Of a stretch of 64,000 nt of DNA, positions 9,384-20,557 are shown in pieces. Source of the DNA: Sphingomonadales bacterium 12-68-11. Lineage in GTDB: Bacteria > Pseudomonadota > Alphaproteobacteria > Sphingomonadales > Sphingomonadaceae. The stretch covers positions 62,001 to 126,000 of the forward strand of contig NCCV01000005.1 of NCBI GenBank assembly GCA_002279825.1. Reading direction: 5' to 3'. The position numbers were made by a program, and so were the translations under genes. Numbering within the stretch: the stretch's first letter is position 1; every line of letters starts with the position of its first letter. The notes below the pieces were generated by a model, which worked only from the letters and a program-made list of their open reading frames with translations, was not told where the DNA came from and did no database searches.

Positions 9384-9398
9384 GTTCCCCCCTTGTTC
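9384..9398 (+). promoter_or_regulatory. Alphaproteobacterial LexA (SOS) box of recA
   Basis: GTTCCCCCCTTGTTC is an exact GTTC-N7-GTTC, the established LexA operator of alphaproteobacteria. It overlaps a plausible recA -35 (TTGTTC, 9394-9399), with ATACAC as a candidate -10 16 bases later, so LexA binding would block the promoter. It lies 76 bp before the recA start. Confidence 0.85.
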
Positions 9399-9474
9399 CA
9401 TGAGAACAAATCCGATACACCGGCTTTCGAAGCGAGTTGGGGCGCAACCCTAGGCAACTGACGGAGGCCGTGTC

Positions 9475-10536
<1,062 letters not shown>

Positions 10537-10593
10537 TCTTCGAGCGGCGCGGCGGCCCCCCGACCCAGGGGCCGGCACGCCTGCGGAACCGGA

Positions 10594-10638
10594 GCCGGCG
10601 CGAATGCCTCACGGGGCGCGCGCCGGCTTCTTCCGTTT
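10594..10638 (+). terminator. Putative recA terminator
   Basis: GCCGGCGCG (10594-10602) pairs with CGCGCCGGC (10619-10627), followed by TTCTTCCGTTT. A second smaller stem (CGGCCCC/GGGGCCG) lies just before it. The T-run is interrupted, so efficiency is uncertain. The 175-bp gap between recA and the next gene holds nothing else clear. Confidence 0.5.
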
Positions 10639-10711
10639 CCGCTGCCCGCATCCCGCCGGCGGGCGGCTCGCCCCCACCGAAAAATTGCGTTAGAGCAAGT
10701 TCCTCAAGGGC

Positions 10712-11569
10712 ATGGGCTGTGGGGAAGGGGACCCGGTGGCGGCGGTGGTATCGGAAGAGTGGAACGGGCGGACCGGTCAGGCCTGGGCCGATGAATGGCG
10801 CCGCACCGATCGTGCGTTCGGTCCGCTGACCGAGCGGCTGCTGCAGCGCAGCCGGGGCCGTGCGATCGGCCAGGTGCTCGATGTCGGCTGCGGCGCGGGC
10901 GAACTGTCGCTGGCATTTGCGCGCGGCCGGCCGCTCTCGGCGGTCACCGGAATCGATCTGTCGGAGGCCTTGATCGCAGTCGCGCGCGCGCGCGGCGGCC
11001 ATCTCGACAACGCCCGGTTCGAGTGCGCCGATGCGGGCGCCTGGCGACCCGAGGGACCCTTCGCCGCCGATCTGGTGGTCTCGCGCCACGGCGTGATGTT
11101 CTTCGACCGGCCGGTCCCCGCACTCACTCACCTCGCCTCGCTGACCGCGCCCGACGCCGGCCTGGTCGCGTCGTGCTTCCGCGACCGCACCGAAAACCCG
11201 TTTTTCACCGAACTGGCCGACCTGGTTCCCGGCGAACCTGGGGCGCCTTCCGACCCCGCCGCGCCCGGTCCGTTCGCCTGGGCCGACCGAGACCGCGTTG
11301 CGGGGTGGCTGACCGATGCCGGCTGGGCCGATGTCGGGTTCGAGCCGTTCGATTACGCGATGATCATCGGCGCCGGGGATGACCCGGTCGGCGACGCGGT
11401 CGGCTACTGCCTGCGCATCGGCCCTGCCGCGCGCGCCGCGGCGGACCTCGATGCCGAAGGGCGGGCGCGCTTCCTCGAACGGGTCGCCGCGCTGGCCGAC
11501 CGGCACAGCCACGAAGGCGTTGTCGCGCTTCGCGCGGCGGCCTGGATCGTCACCGCGCGTCGCCCGTGA
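10712..11569 (+). CDS. Class I SAM-dependent methyltransferase
   Basis: 285 residues. Motif I LDVGCGAGELSLAFA (about 50-64) and the acidic ribose-binding VTGIDLSEALI define a Rossmann-fold methyltransferase. The DLVVSRHGVMFF segment corresponds to motif IV. The substrate cannot be assigned. A GTG at 10736, with GGGGAAGGGG just before it, is a possible alternative start that removes only eight residues. It lies between recA and alaS on the same strand with about 70 bp to alaS. Confidence 0.85.
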   Translation: MGCGEGDPVAAVVSEEWNGRTGQAWADEWRRTDRAFGPLTERLLQRSRGRAIGQVLDVGCGAGELSLAFARGRPLSAVTGIDLSEALIAVARARGGHLDNARFECADAGAWRPEGPFAADLVVSRHGVMFFDRPVPALTHLASLTAPDAGLVASCFRDRTENPFFTELADLVPGEPGAPSDPAAPGPFAWADRDRVAGWLTDAGWADVGFEPFDYAMIIGAGDDPVGDAVGYCLRIGPAARAAADLDAEGRARFLERVAALADRHSHEGVVALRAAAWIVTARRP

Positions 11570-11641
11570 TCGCAGCCTTGCGCGCCTTTCGGATCGCCAT
11601 GCCGCTTGTCGCGCGGGTTCCCGCGTCCTAGGTCGGAGCCG

Positions 11642-14296
11642 ATGCACTCGACCAACGATATCCGCCGGGCGTTTCTCGACTACTTCGGCCAGCGCGAGCA
11701 CGCGGTCGTGCCGTCGGCCCCGCTCGTCCCTTACAACGATCCGACGCTGATGTTCGTCAACGCGGGCATGGTCCCGTTCAAGAACGTCTTCACCGGGCTC
11801 GAGGCGCCGCCCGCGCCGCGCGCCGCGTCGAGCCAGAAGTGCGTCCGCGCCGGCGGCAAGCACAACGATCTCGACAACGTCGGCTACACCGCGCGCCACC
11901 TCACGCTGTTCGAGATGCTCGGCAACTTCAGCTTCGGCGACTATTTCAAGGAACGCGCCATCGAACTGGCGTGGAACCTGATCACGCGCGAATTCGGCCT
12001 TTCCGCCGATCGGCTCTCGGTGACGGTGTACCACACCGACGACGACGCCTGGAACTTGTGGAAGCGGATCGCCGGCCTGCCCGACGAACGCATCATCCGC
12101 ATCGCCACCAAGGACAATTTTTGGGCGATGGGCTCCGACGGCCCGTGCGGCCCGTGCTCGGAGATTTTCTGGGACCACGGCCCCGAGGTCGCGGGCGGCC
12201 CGCCGGGCTCGCCCAACGAGGACGGCGACCGCTTCGTCGAAGTCTGGAACCTGGTGTTCATGCAGCACTTGCAGGAAGCCGATGTCATCGTGGGCGACCT
12301 GCCGCGTCCGAGCATCGACACCGGCATGGGGCTCGAACGCATCGCCAGCGTGCTGCAGGGCGTACACTCGGTGTTCGAGACCGATACCTTCCGCAAGCTC
12401 ATCGAGGCCAGCGAGGACCTGATCGGCGCCAAGGCCGAGGGGGAGGCCACTGCCAGCCACCGCGTGATCGCCGATCACTTGCGCTCGACCAGTTTCCTGA
12501 TCGCCGACGGCGTGCTGCCGTCCAACGAAGGGCGCGGCTACGTGCTGCGCCGGATCATGCGCCGGGCGATGCGCCATGCGCACCTGCTCGGCGCCAAGGA
12601 CCCGCTGATGCACCGCCTGGTGCCCGCGCTCGCCGCCGAGATGGGCGCCGCGTACCCCGACCTGATCCGCGCTCAGCCGCTGATCGAGGCGACGCTGCTT
12701 CAGGAGGAGACCCGCTTCCGCCAGACGCTCGCCAATGGGCTGCGCCTGCTCGACGAAGCGACCGGAACGATGCAGGCCGGCGACACATTGCCCGGCGCGG
12801 TCGCGTTCAAGCTCTACGACACGTTTGGTTTCCCCTACGATCTGACCGAGGATGCCTTGCGCGCGCAGGATCTGACGGTCGACCGCGCCGGGTTCGATGC
12901 CGCGATGGCCGAACAGAAGCGCGCGGCGCGCGCCGCCTGGAAAGGCTCGGGCGCCAAGGCGTCGGACGAGGTGTGGTTCGACATCGCCGACGCGCTCGGC
13001 GGCACCGAGTTCACCGGCTACGCCTCGACCGAAGGCGAGGGCGAAGTGCTCGCGCTGGTCAAGGACGGCGCGCGCGTGGACACGGCCGGCGCGGGCGACG
13101 AAGTCGTCGTGATCACTAACCAGACCCCGTTCTACGGCGAGAGCGGCGGCCAGATGGGCGATGCCGGCACGATCGCCGGCGACAAGGTCGCGGCTACCGT
13201 CACCGACACCTCGAAACCGCTCGGCCGGCTCCACGCGCACCACGCGAAGATCGAGAGCGGCGAGATCGCGGTCGGCGATACGGTCAAGCTCACCGTCGAT
13301 GCCGTGCGCCGCGACCAGCTTCGCGCCAATCACAGCGCCACCCACTTGCTTCACGCCGCGCTGCGCGAACGGCTCGGGGCGCATATCTGCCAGAAGGGCA
13401 GCCTGGTCGCGCCCGACCGGCTGCGTTTCGACTTCTCGCATCCGAACGCGCTGACGCCGCGCGAGATTGCGGAGGTCGAAGCCGACGTGAACCGCCACAT
13501 CCGCGAGAACGATCAGGTCGGTACCCGGCTGATGACCCCCGACGATGCTGTCGCGGCCGGCGCGCTGGCGCTGTTCGGCGAGAAGTACGGCGACGAGGTG
13601 CGCGTTCTGTCGATGGGCCGCGGAGATGCGAAGTCCTATTCGGTCGAGCTGTGCGGCGGGGTCCACGTCAATGCACTCGGCGACATCGCGCTATTCAAGA
13701 TCGTCTCGGAAAGCGCGGTGTCCTCGGGCGTGCGGCGGATCGAGGCCCTGACCGGCGAAGCGGCGCGCCAGTGGTTGACCCAGCGCGAGGACAAGCTGCG
13801 CGAAGCGGCGGCCACTCTCAAGGCGTCGCCCGACGAAGTCCCCGCGCGCGTCGCAGCGCTGGTCGAGGAGCGGCGCCGGCTCGAGCGCGAGCTCGCCGAG
13901 GCCAAGAAGGCGCTCGCGCTTGGCGGCGGCGGCGCGGCCGCGCCCGCCGGGCCTGAACACATCGCGGGCATCGGCTTCATCGGCCAGGTGCTCGACGGCC
14001 TCGAGGCCAAGGCGCTGCGCGGCGCGGTCGACGAGGCCAAGCAGCGGGTCGGTTCGGGCGTGGTGGCGCTGGTGGCGGTGAACGAGGGGCGTGCGACCGT
14101 GGCGGTCGGCGTGACCGACGACCTCGTTGGCACGCACAGCGCGGTCGAACTGGTCAAAGTCGCGGTCGCGGCACTCGGTGGGCAGGGCGGCGGCGGCCGG
14201 CCCGATATGGCGCAAGGCGGCGGACCCGACGGCAGCAAAGGCCCAGAAGCGCTCGCCGCCGTCCGCGCGACGCTCGCCAGCGAAACCGTCGGCTAG
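11642..14296 (+). CDS. alaS: Alanyl-tRNA synthetase
   Basis: 884 residues, normal length. It charges tRNA-Ala and edits mischarged Ser/Gly. The start [20 protein letters not shown] matches the family N-terminus, so the earlier in-frame ATG at 11606 is rejected. Features: class II catalytic core with [12 protein letters not shown] and [16 protein letters not shown], editing-domain [17 protein letters not shown] and CGGVHV zinc ligands, then a coiled/oligomerisation domain and a glycine-rich C-terminal C-Ala domain ending [12 protein letters not shown]. Its stop lies four bases from the end of the convergent antiporter gene. Confidence 0.97.
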   Translation: MHSTNDIRRAFLDYFGQREHAVVPSAPLVPYNDPTLMFVNAGMVPFKNVFTGLEAPPAPRAASSQKCVRAGGKHNDLDNVGYTARHLTLFEMLGNFSFGDYFKERAIELAWNLITREFGLSADRLSVTVYHTDDDAWNLWKRIAGLPDERIIRIATKDNFWAMGSDGPCGPCSEIFWDHGPEVAGGPPGSPNEDGDRFVEVWNLVFMQHLQEADVIVGDLPRPSIDTGMGLERIASVLQGVHSVFETDTFRKLIEASEDLIGAKAEGEATASHRVIADHLRSTSFLIADGVLPSNEGRGYVLRRIMRRAMRHAHLLGAKDPLMHRLVPALAAEMGAAYPDLIRAQPLIEATLLQEETRFRQTLANGLRLLDEATGTMQAGDTLPGAVAFKLYDTFGFPYDLTEDALRAQDLTVDRAGFDAAMAEQKRAARAAWKGSGAKASDEVWFDIADALGGTEFTGYASTEGEGEVLALVKDGARVDTAGAGDEVVVITNQTPFYGESGGQMGDAGTIAGDKVAATVTDTSKPLGRLHAHHAKIESGEIAVGDTVKLTVDAVRRDQLRANHSATHLLHAALRERLGAHICQKGSLVAPDRLRFDFSHPNALTPREIAEVEADVNRHIRENDQVGTRLMTPDDAVAAGALALFGEKYGDEVRVLSMGRGDAKSYSVELCGGVHVNALGDIALFKIVSESAVSSGVRRIEALTGEAARQWLTQREDKLREAAATLKASPDEVPARVAALVEERRRLERELAEAKKALALGGGGAAAPAGPEHIAGIGFIGQVLDGLEAKALRGAVDEAKQRVGSGVVALVAVNEGRATVAVGVTDDLVGTHSAVELVKVAVAALGGQGGGGRPDMAQGGGPDGSKGPEALAAVRATLASETVG

Positions 14297-14300
14297 CCGC

Positions 14301-16070
14301 TCAGGCCGGTTGCTCGGCGGTGCCGGTGCGCAGCTTGGGCTTATGCTCGAGCGCGCCGTTCTCCATGATCTGCTCGCGGAACTCGTCGCGCATTTCGTGG
14401 ATCGAGGCGATCACCGGGCCGACCGCGACGCCCACTTCGACCAGCACCGCCTCGGATAGCTGGAGCGAGGCCTCGAGCGTCTCGGGCACCGCGGTGCTCA
14501 CCCCCATGCGATAGAGCAGCGCGGCGTGGTTGGTGTCGCGCGCGCGGGCAATGATCGGCAGATCCGGATAGACCGCGCGCAGCTTGCGGGCGATGCGCTG
14601 CGCCAGCACCGGCTCGTCCATCGTCAGTACCAGCGCCGGCGCCTTGTCGATCCCGAGGCGTTCGAGCGCGTCCCTGCGCCCGGCGTTCCCGAATACCGCG
14701 TTGAAGCCGTCGCGGCGGCATTGGGTGACCGCATCGGCATCGGAATCGATCGCTACATAGGCCTGGCCGTGGCGCACCAGCATCTGCGCCACCAGCCGCC
14801 CGACCCGGCCGCACCCGACGATGATGGTGTGCGGTTCGTGCTCATCGTAGGGATCGCGCGCCGCCACCTCGACCGGCTCCACCTGCCGTGCCAGCATGCG
14901 GCCCAGCAGCGCGAGCAGCGGGGTGATCGTCAACCCGATGGCGGTCACGATCTGCCAGAACTGTGCGGTGTCCGCGGCAATGAGCTGCGCGCTGGTCGCC
15001 GCCGCGAGTACGATCAGTGTGGTCTCCGAAGGGCTGGCCATCATAATTCCGGTCTCGGTCGCGGTGGCCCGCCGCGCGCCCATCAGCCGCAGCGCGACGC
15101 TGGTGACGAGCGCCTTGACCGCCAGCACGCCGAATACCGCGAGCGTGATGCGCCCGATATCGCCGGCGATCTGCGCGAGATCGACCTGCATCCCGACGGT
15201 GATCAGGAACACCCCGAGCGCGAGACCCTTGAAAGGCTCCATGATGCCTTCGACTTCGGCGTGGTACTCGGTCTCGGCGATCAGCAGCCCGGCGAGCAGC
15301 GCGCCGACGATCGGTGAAAGGCCCACCGCGCCGGTCGCCAGGCTGGCGCCGATCACCACCAGCAGGGTGGCGGCTAGGAACAGTTCGGGGCTCTTGGTCC
15401 GCGCCGCCTGGGCGAACAGCTTGGGCAGCGCGAAGCGCCCGACCACCAGCATGACCGCCACCACCAGCGCGCCCTGCCACAGCGTGGTGAACAGGCCGTC
15501 GAGCCCGTCGGCCTGCGCATAAGGGGCCAGCGCGCCGAGCAGGAAGATGATCGGCACGATGGCCAGATCCTCGAACAGCAGCATCGCCAGCGCCGCGCGG
15601 CCGACGGGCGACTGCGTCCCGACCATCGGCAGCACCAGCGCGGTCGAGGACAGCGCCAGCGCGAGGCCCAGCGCCAGCGCCCCGCCCCAGGCTTGCCCGA
15701 GCAGAGTCAGGAACCCGCCGAGCAGCGCCGCGCTGACCAGCAGTTCCAGCGCGCCGAGCCCGAACACCTGGCGGCGCATCGTCCAGAGGCGGTTGAACGA
15801 CAGCTCGAGCCCGATCGTGAACAGCAGCAGGACGATGCCGAACTCGGCAAACGGCGCCAGCTCCTCGGGATCGGTGATGGTGACGTAATACAGCCACGGC
15901 TGCTCCGGGACGAGGCGCCCGAGCCCGAACGGCCCGCACAACACCCCGATCAGGATGAACCCGATCACCGGGGTAATGCGGAACCGCGCGAAGACCGGGA
16001 TGACGATCCCGGCGGCGCCGAGTATGACGAGCGCGTCGGACATCATCGGGGTGAGGGTCGCGCCGTGCAT
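14301..16070 (-). CDS. CPA2 (Kef-type) cation:proton antiporter with RCK/TrkA-N domain
   Basis: 589 residues. About 12-13 transmembrane helices (residues ~10-390) with the CPA2 motifs GLELSFNRLW and LALALSSTALVLPM are followed by a cytoplasmic nucleotide-binding domain beginning HTIIVGCGRVGRLVAQML (GxGxxG) with the acidic AIDSD. This is the layout of KefB/KefC/YbaL potassium-efflux systems. Partner ion and any glutathione control are not visible. Alternative starts lie at 16046 and 16043 (MMSDALVIL). It is convergent with alaS and divergent from the next gene. Confidence 0.88.
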   Translation of the reverse strand: MHGATLTPMMSDALVILGAAGIVIPVFARFRITPVIGFILIGVLCGPFGLGRLVPEQPWLYYVTITDPEELAPFAEFGIVLLLFTIGLELSFNRLWTMRRQVFGLGALELLVSAALLGGFLTLLGQAWGGALALGLALALSSTALVLPMVGTQSPVGRAALAMLLFEDLAIVPIIFLLGALAPYAQADGLDGLFTTLWQGALVVAVMLVVGRFALPKLFAQAARTKSPELFLAATLLVVIGASLATGAVGLSPIVGALLAGLLIAETEYHAEVEGIMEPFKGLALGVFLITVGMQVDLAQIAGDIGRITLAVFGVLAVKALVTSVALRLMGARRATATETGIMMASPSETTLIVLAAATSAQLIAADTAQFWQIVTAIGLTITPLLALLGRMLARQVEPVEVAARDPYDEHEPHTIIVGCGRVGRLVAQMLVRHGQAYVAIDSDADAVTQCRRDGFNAVFGNAGRRDALERLGIDKAPALVLTMDEPVLAQRIARKLRAVYPDLPIIARARDTNHAALLYRMGVSTAVPETLEASLQLSEAVLVEVGVAVGPVIASIHEMRDEFREQIMENGALEHKPKLRTGTAEQPA

Positions 16071-16093
16071 AAGACCGCTATGTCAGACGCGGC

Positions 16094-17329
16094 ATGACAA
16101 CCGCAACGGTTGACATGGTGATTGTCGGCGGCGGGCCCGCCGGGGTCATGGCCGGGCTCTTGTTTGCGCGCGCCGGGGTCAGCGTGCGGGTGCTCGAGAA
16201 GCACGCCGACTTCTTCCGCGATTTCCGCGGCGACACCGTCCACCCCTCGACGATGGAGATCCTCAACCAGCTCGGCCTGCTCGAGCGGTTTCTCCAGCGG
16301 CCGCACGACCGCGTTCTCCGCGCGCAAGTCAGGATCGCCGGGCGGGATTACACCGTCGCCGAAATGTCTCACCTCGCCACCCCGGCGCCGTTCATCGCGA
16401 TGATGCCGCAGTGGGAATTCCTGGATTTCCTCCGTGACGAGGCCGAGGTCTACCCGAGCTTTGCGCTGGATATGGAGGCCGAAGCCACCGGCTTCATCGA
16501 GGACGGCGGCCGCATTGTCGGGGTCAAGTTGAAGGACGGGCGCGAAGTGAGGTCGCGGCATTTGGTGTTGATGACCGACGGCCGCGGCTCGCTGGTGCGC
16601 AAGCTTGATCTGCTGCCGGTGGAGCAGCTCGGCGCGCCGATGGATATCTTCTGGTTCCACCTGCCCAAGGCCGACAACCCCGGCGACGCGCTGCGCGGCG
16701 CTATCGACACCGGTCGCATGGCGGTGCTGATTGACCGGCGCACATACTGGCAGGCGGCTTTCATCATCTCCAAAGGATCGGGCGAGGCGGTCAAGGCCAA
16801 GGGGATCGGCTGGCTGCGCGAGCAGATGCAGGCGCTGTTCCCTGAGCTCGACCTGTCGGGCGGGCTCGGCAGCACCGCCGACCTCCACCTGCTGTCGGTC
16901 GCGCTCGACCGGCTGACGACCTGGCACCGCCCGGGCCTGCTGGCGATCGGCGACGCCGCCCATGCAATGAGCCCGATCGGCGGCATCGGCATCAACCTCG
17001 CGATCCAGGACGCGGTGGCGGCGGCCAATGTGCTGGCCGCCCCGTTGGCGCGCGGCGAGAATGTCGATGCGCTGCTGGCCAAAGTGCAGCAACGGCGCGC
17101 GTTCCCGACCCGCGTGATCCAGGCAGGGCAAAAGGCGGGGCAGGACAACGTGATCGGCGCAGTCCTGTCGGGCCGCCCGATTATTCGCGCGCCCTGGCCA
17201 TTGCGGATGCTCGACCGCTTCCCGTTGTTGCGGCGGATCCCGGGGCGGATCGTCGGGTTGGGGGTGCGGCGGGAAAGGGTGCGCTCGCCGGCGATCCTGC
17301 TCCCTTCCCCCTTGATGGGGGAAGGATAG
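16094..17329 (+). CDS. FAD-dependent monooxygenase/oxidoreductase
   Basis: 411 residues. The N-terminal dinucleotide fold is VDMVIVGGGPAGVMAGLLFARAG. A conserved RGDTVHPSTMEIL follows near residue 45, and the second FAD motif is LLAIGDAAHAMSPIGGIGIN (about 283-302). The layout is that of the p-hydroxybenzoate hydroxylase/UbiH flavin monooxygenases. Substrate unknown. The last ten or so residues (LLPSPLMGEG) are encoded by the palindromic repeat at 17303-17477, so the natural C-terminus was probably changed by repeat insertion. Confidence 0.85.
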   Translation: MTTATVDMVIVGGGPAGVMAGLLFARAGVSVRVLEKHADFFRDFRGDTVHPSTMEILNQLGLLERFLQRPHDRVLRAQVRIAGRDYTVAEMSHLATPAPFIAMMPQWEFLDFLRDEAEVYPSFALDMEAEATGFIEDGGRIVGVKLKDGREVRSRHLVLMTDGRGSLVRKLDLLPVEQLGAPMDIFWFHLPKADNPGDALRGAIDTGRMAVLIDRRTYWQAAFIISKGSGEAVKAKGIGWLREQMQALFPELDLSGGLGSTADLHLLSVALDRLTTWHRPGLLAIGDAAHAMSPIGGIGINLAIQDAVAAANVLAAPLARGENVDALLAKVQQRRAFPTRVIQAGQKAGQDNVIGAVLSGRPIIRAPWPLRMLDRFPLLRRIPGRIVGLGVRRERVRSPAILLPSPLMGEG

Positions 17330-17477
17330 CGCAGCTTGACGCCCTCGGCGGCTAGCGGTGCTTGGATGGGGGTGAGGGTGCGGTAAACGCCTCGCGCGGC
17401 GCGTTCACCCCCATCCAACTGCGACTAAGCCCCTGCGGGGCTAAGTCTCCGTATCCTTCCCCCATCAAGGGGGAAGG
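17303..17477. repeat. 175-bp nested inverted repeat between convergent genes
   Basis: The outer arms are identical reverse complements: 23 bases at 17303-17325 (CCTTCCCCCTTGATGGGGGA...) and 17455-17477. The inner 14-base arms are TTGGATGGGGGTGA (17362-17375) and TCACCCCCATCCAA (17405-17418). A smaller AGCCCC/GGGGCT stem lies between them. It resembles a non-autonomous palindromic element and could fold into a bidirectional terminator between the monooxygenase and icd. Confidence 0.85.
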
Positions 17478-17503
17478 AGGCACCTCATCGCCCTGCGGAG
17501 CGC

Positions 17504-18727
17504 TTATCCCCAGCTTGCCATTTCGGCCTCGAGGTTGACCACGATCGCCTCGAAGAACTGCTCGGTGGTCATCCACGCCTGAGCGGGGCCGATCAGCAGC
17601 GCGAGGTCCTTGGTCATCTTGCCGCTCTCGACGGTCTCGATGCAGACTTTCTCCAGCGCCTCGGCGAAGCGGACCACGTCGGGCGTGTCGTCGAACTTGC
17701 CGCGATACATCAGCCCGCGGGTCCAGGCGAAGATGCTGGCGATCGGGTTGGTGCTGGTCGCCTTGCCCTGCTGGTGCTGGCGGTAGTGGCGGGTGACGGT
17801 GCCGTGCGCGGCTTCGGCTTCGACGGTCTTGCCGTCAGGCGTCATCAGCACCGAGGTCATCAGGCCGAGGCTGCCGAAGCCCTGCGCGACCTGGTCGGAC
17901 TGCACGTCGCCGTCGTAGTTCTTGCAGGCCCAGATGAACTTGCCGCTCCACTTGAGCGCGGAGGCGACCATGTCGTCGATCAGGCGGTGCTCGTAAGTTA
18001 TCTTGGCCTCGGCGAAGCGGTCCTTGAAGCCTTCGGTTTCGAACACTTCCTGGAACAGGTCCTTGAAGCGCCCGTCGTAGGCCTTGATGATCGTGTTCTT
18101 GGTGCTGAGGTAGACCGGCCACTGGCGATCGAGCCCGTAGTTGAAGCTGGCGCGGGCGAAATCGCGGATCGATTCGTCGAGATTGTACATCGACATCGCC
18201 ACGCCCGGGGCCTGGAAGCGATAGACCTCGCGGTCGATCGTCTGGCCGTCGTCGCCTTCGAACACCAGCCGCAGCTTGCCGGGGCCGGGAACGAGGAAAT
18301 CGGTCGCGCGATACTGGTCGCCGAAGGCGTGGCGGCCGACCACGATGGGGTCGGTCCAGCCGGGAATCAGCCGCGGCACGTTGGAGATCACGATCGGCTC
18401 GCGGAAGATCGTGCCGCCCAGGATGTTGCGGATCGTGCCGTTGGGGCTCTTGTACATCGCCTTGAGCCCGAACTCTTCGACGCGCGCCTCGTCGGGGGTG
18501 ATCGTGGCGCACTTCACGCCGACGCCGTATTCCTTGATCGCCTCGGCGCAATCGATGGTGATCTGGTCGTCGGTCTCGTCGCGCTTCTCGACGCTGAGGT
18601 CGTAGTACTTCAGGTCGATATCGAGGTAGGGCAGGATCAGCCGCTCGCGGATCCATTGCCAGATGATCCGTGTCATCTCGTCGCCGTCGATTTCCACGAC
18701 CGGGTTCGCGACCTTGATCTTCGCCAT
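17504..18727 (-). CDS. icd: NADP-dependent isocitrate dehydrogenase
   Basis: 407 residues, the length of the homodimeric NADP-IDH type common to alphaproteobacteria and eukaryotes. It converts isocitrate to 2-oxoglutarate in the TCA cycle and makes NADPH. The start [23 protein letters not shown] is the family N-terminus. Substrate-binding [19 protein letters not shown] and C-terminal [30 protein letters not shown] are present. An upstream frame extension to 18796 has no family similarity and is left out. Confidence 0.97.
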   Translation of the reverse strand: MAKIKVANPVVEIDGDEMTRIIWQWIRERLILPYLDIDLKYYDLSVEKRDETDDQITIDCAEAIKEYGVGVKCATITPDEARVEEFGLKAMYKSPNGTIRNILGGTIFREPIVISNVPRLIPGWTDPIVVGRHAFGDQYRATDFLVPGPGKLRLVFEGDDGQTIDREVYRFQAPGVAMSMYNLDESIRDFARASFNYGLDRQWPVYLSTKNTIIKAYDGRFKDLFQEVFETEGFKDRFAEAKITYEHRLIDDMVASALKWSGKFIWACKNYDGDVQSDQVAQGFGSLGLMTSVLMTPDGKTVEAEAAHGTVTRHYRQHQQGKATSTNPIASIFAWTRGLMYRGKFDDTPDVVRFAEALEKVCIETVESGKMTKDLALLIGPAQAWMTTEQFFEAIVVNLEAEMASWG

Positions 18728-18770
18728 GCGGGTGTCCTGTTGCTCGGAAGGTGAGAGTGGAACCCGGTCC

Positions 18771-19874
18771 TTACGAAGCGGCTCGGCCCCTTGCAAGCGA
18801 GGCGGCGGGGTCGATCCGCGTCAGGTGCATCAGCGCGCGCACCAGGCGCGGAACATGCCCGGCGAGCGCGACAGCCGGCGCGGCAAGGCCCGGGGTCTCG
18901 GCAAGCGCCCAGGCGGCACGCGCGATCCGCAGCGGGCTCCGCGCCTGGCGGGCGAATTCGCGCTGGAAGGCCGGCGCGGCAGCGGCGCCGCCGGCCAGCC
19001 AGTGCTCGGCGGCAAGCGCGCCGCTGGCAAGCGCGATGGCAATGCCTTCGCCGGCGAGCGAGGGGATCACCGCCGCCTGGTCGCCGAGCCGAAACAACCC
19101 CGGTTCGGTGGTGTGGGCGAGGAACCCGTAAGGCACCGCGCCGATCGCCTCGTGCGGCGCGGCGCGCCAGTCGGCGCCGAGCCGCTCGGCGAGCGCGGGG
19201 TTTCGATCGGCGAGCTGGTCCAGCAGCCGCCGCGGATCGCCGGCCAGACGCGACTTGCGGAGCGCCATGCAGACATTCGCGCTGCCGTCCTCCTGCAGCA
19301 CGATCCCGGCATAGCCGCCCGCGAACAGGTGCAGCTCGATGCGGCCCGCCAGCAGCCGGGTGCGCGCGGCGTTGGGCGGGAGGCGGAGACGCAGGCCCAG
19401 CGCGAGGTCGCCGGCGGCGCGTTCGCGCGCCAGCCCGCGCACGTCGTGCTTGCCGGTCGCCAGGAACACGCCGTCGCCGGACCAGCGCCGGCTGCGGCCG
19501 ATCACCTCTCCGTCCGCGATGCCGCGCGCATGATCGACCTCGAGCCGGGCGCCCGCCGAGAGCGCGCGCTGGCGCAGCGCCCTATCGAGCGCGTGGCGCG
19601 AAAGTCCGAACGCCGCCTGGGGCAGGGCGATCTCGGCCGTGCGCCCGCCCGCGAACAGTGCCAGCCGTCCCACCCGTTGTGCGCCGAGCGCCGCCGGATC
19701 GACGCCAAGCGTGCGCAGCCGTGCGGCGGTCCGCCAGCTCAGGAACCCGCCGCACAGCGGATCGCCCACCTCGGCGTCGCGGTCGAGCAGCACCGGTACG
19801 GCGCCGCCACGAGCAAGCGCGATCGCTGCCGCGCAGCCGGCCGGCCCGGCGCCTACGATGAGCGGACCCGTCAT
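18771..19874 (-). CDS. FAD-dependent oxidoreductase (geranylgeranyl-reductase-like), polyketide cluster
   Basis: 367 residues. FAD-binding N-terminus [21 protein letters not shown] with the acidic VLLDRD; conserved GGFLSWRTA (about 43-51); second FAD motif [24 protein letters not shown]. The protein belongs with geranylgeranyl reductase-like and other group A flavin enzymes. Its ATG overlaps the TGA of the upstream methyltransferase (ATGA). With the type III polyketide synthase it forms a three-gene operon, so it probably oxidises or reduces the polyketide product. The reaction is inference only. Confidence 0.85.
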   Translation of the reverse strand: MTGPLIVGAGPAGCAAAIALARGGAVPVLLDRDAEVGDPLCGGFLSWRTAARLRTLGVDPAALGAQRVGRLALFAGGRTAEIALPQAAFGLSRHALDRALRQRALSAGARLEVDHARGIADGEVIGRSRRWSGDGVFLATGKHDVRGLARERAAGDLALGLRLRLPPNAARTRLLAGRIELHLFAGGYAGIVLQEDGSANVCMALRKSRLAGDPRRLLDQLADRNPALAERLGADWRAAPHEAIGAVPYGFLAHTTEPGLFRLGDQAAVIPSLAGEGIAIALASGALAAEHWLAGGAAAAPAFQREFARQARSPLRIARAAWALAETPGLAAPAVALAGHVPRLVRALMHLTRIDPAASLARGRAAS

Positions 19875-20557
19875 CGGAGCCGATCGACGCAGAGCCGGAA
19901 CGGGAACTGGCGGTAGACGCGCGCCTCGCCGATTCCCGCCGCCGCCAGCAGCGCTTGCCACTCGGCCGGGCGAAAGCTGCGCGCAATCGAGGTGTGGCCG
20001 TCCGCGCGGACGATCGGGTGCCAGCGCATCGCCCGCGCCAGCAGCGGCCATGCGGCATAGGCGAAAGCGTGGCGGTGCAGGTCGTTGACGAACCACCCCA
20101 CGCGCGCCTCGGCTTCCATGAAGCGCAGGAAGGCGATCAGTTCGGCCTCGCTCATGTGATGCGCGACCAGACTGGAGATCACGCAGTCCCACCCCTGGCC
20201 GGCCAGATCGGCATAGTCGCCGGCGAGGTAGCGGATCCGGAAGGCGGGAGAGGGCGTGGCTTCGGCCGCCGCGACGCTGCCCGGGTTGAGATCGATCCCC
20301 ACAAGTTCGACCGCGACACCAAGCCGCACCGCCCAGCGGCCGATCGCGCGCAGCATGTCGCCATCCCCGAAGCCGACGTCGAGCACGCGGAGGGGGCCGC
20401 GCTCGCCCCGGGCGCGCGCCAGGAACGCAAGAGTCGGGCGGTGGGCCAGCGTCAGGCGGTTGACCTGAGCCAGATCGGCCAGCACCGCGTGGTAGGTGCC
20501 GGGCGCCAGCGCCGGATCGTCCATCAGCTCGGGAGCGTGCCGGCGCTCAGCCAGCAT
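19871..20557 (-). CDS. Class I SAM-dependent methyltransferase, polyketide cluster
   Basis: 228 residues from an ATG that overlaps the end of the polyketide synthase gene by 11 bases. Motif I is LRVLDVGFGDGDMLRAIGRWA; the ribose-binding acid is in LVGIDLNPGS; VISSLVAHHMSEAELIAFL and WFVNDLHRHAFAY resemble UbiE-like small-molecule methyltransferases. In the cluster it would methylate the phenolic or pyrone polyketide. The frame stays open to 20854, but the extension is out of frame with the polyketide synthase and has no methyltransferase features. Confidence 0.87.
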   Translation of the reverse strand: MLAERRHAPELMDDPALAPGTYHAVLADLAQVNRLTLAHRPTLAFLARARGERGPLRVLDVGFGDGDMLRAIGRWAVRLGVAVELVGIDLNPGSVAAAEATPSPAFRIRYLAGDYADLAGQGWDCVISSLVAHHMSEAELIAFLRFMEAEARVGWFVNDLHRHAFAYAAWPLLARAMRWHPIVRADGHTSIARSFRPAEWQALLAAAGIGEARVYRQFPFRLCVDRLR

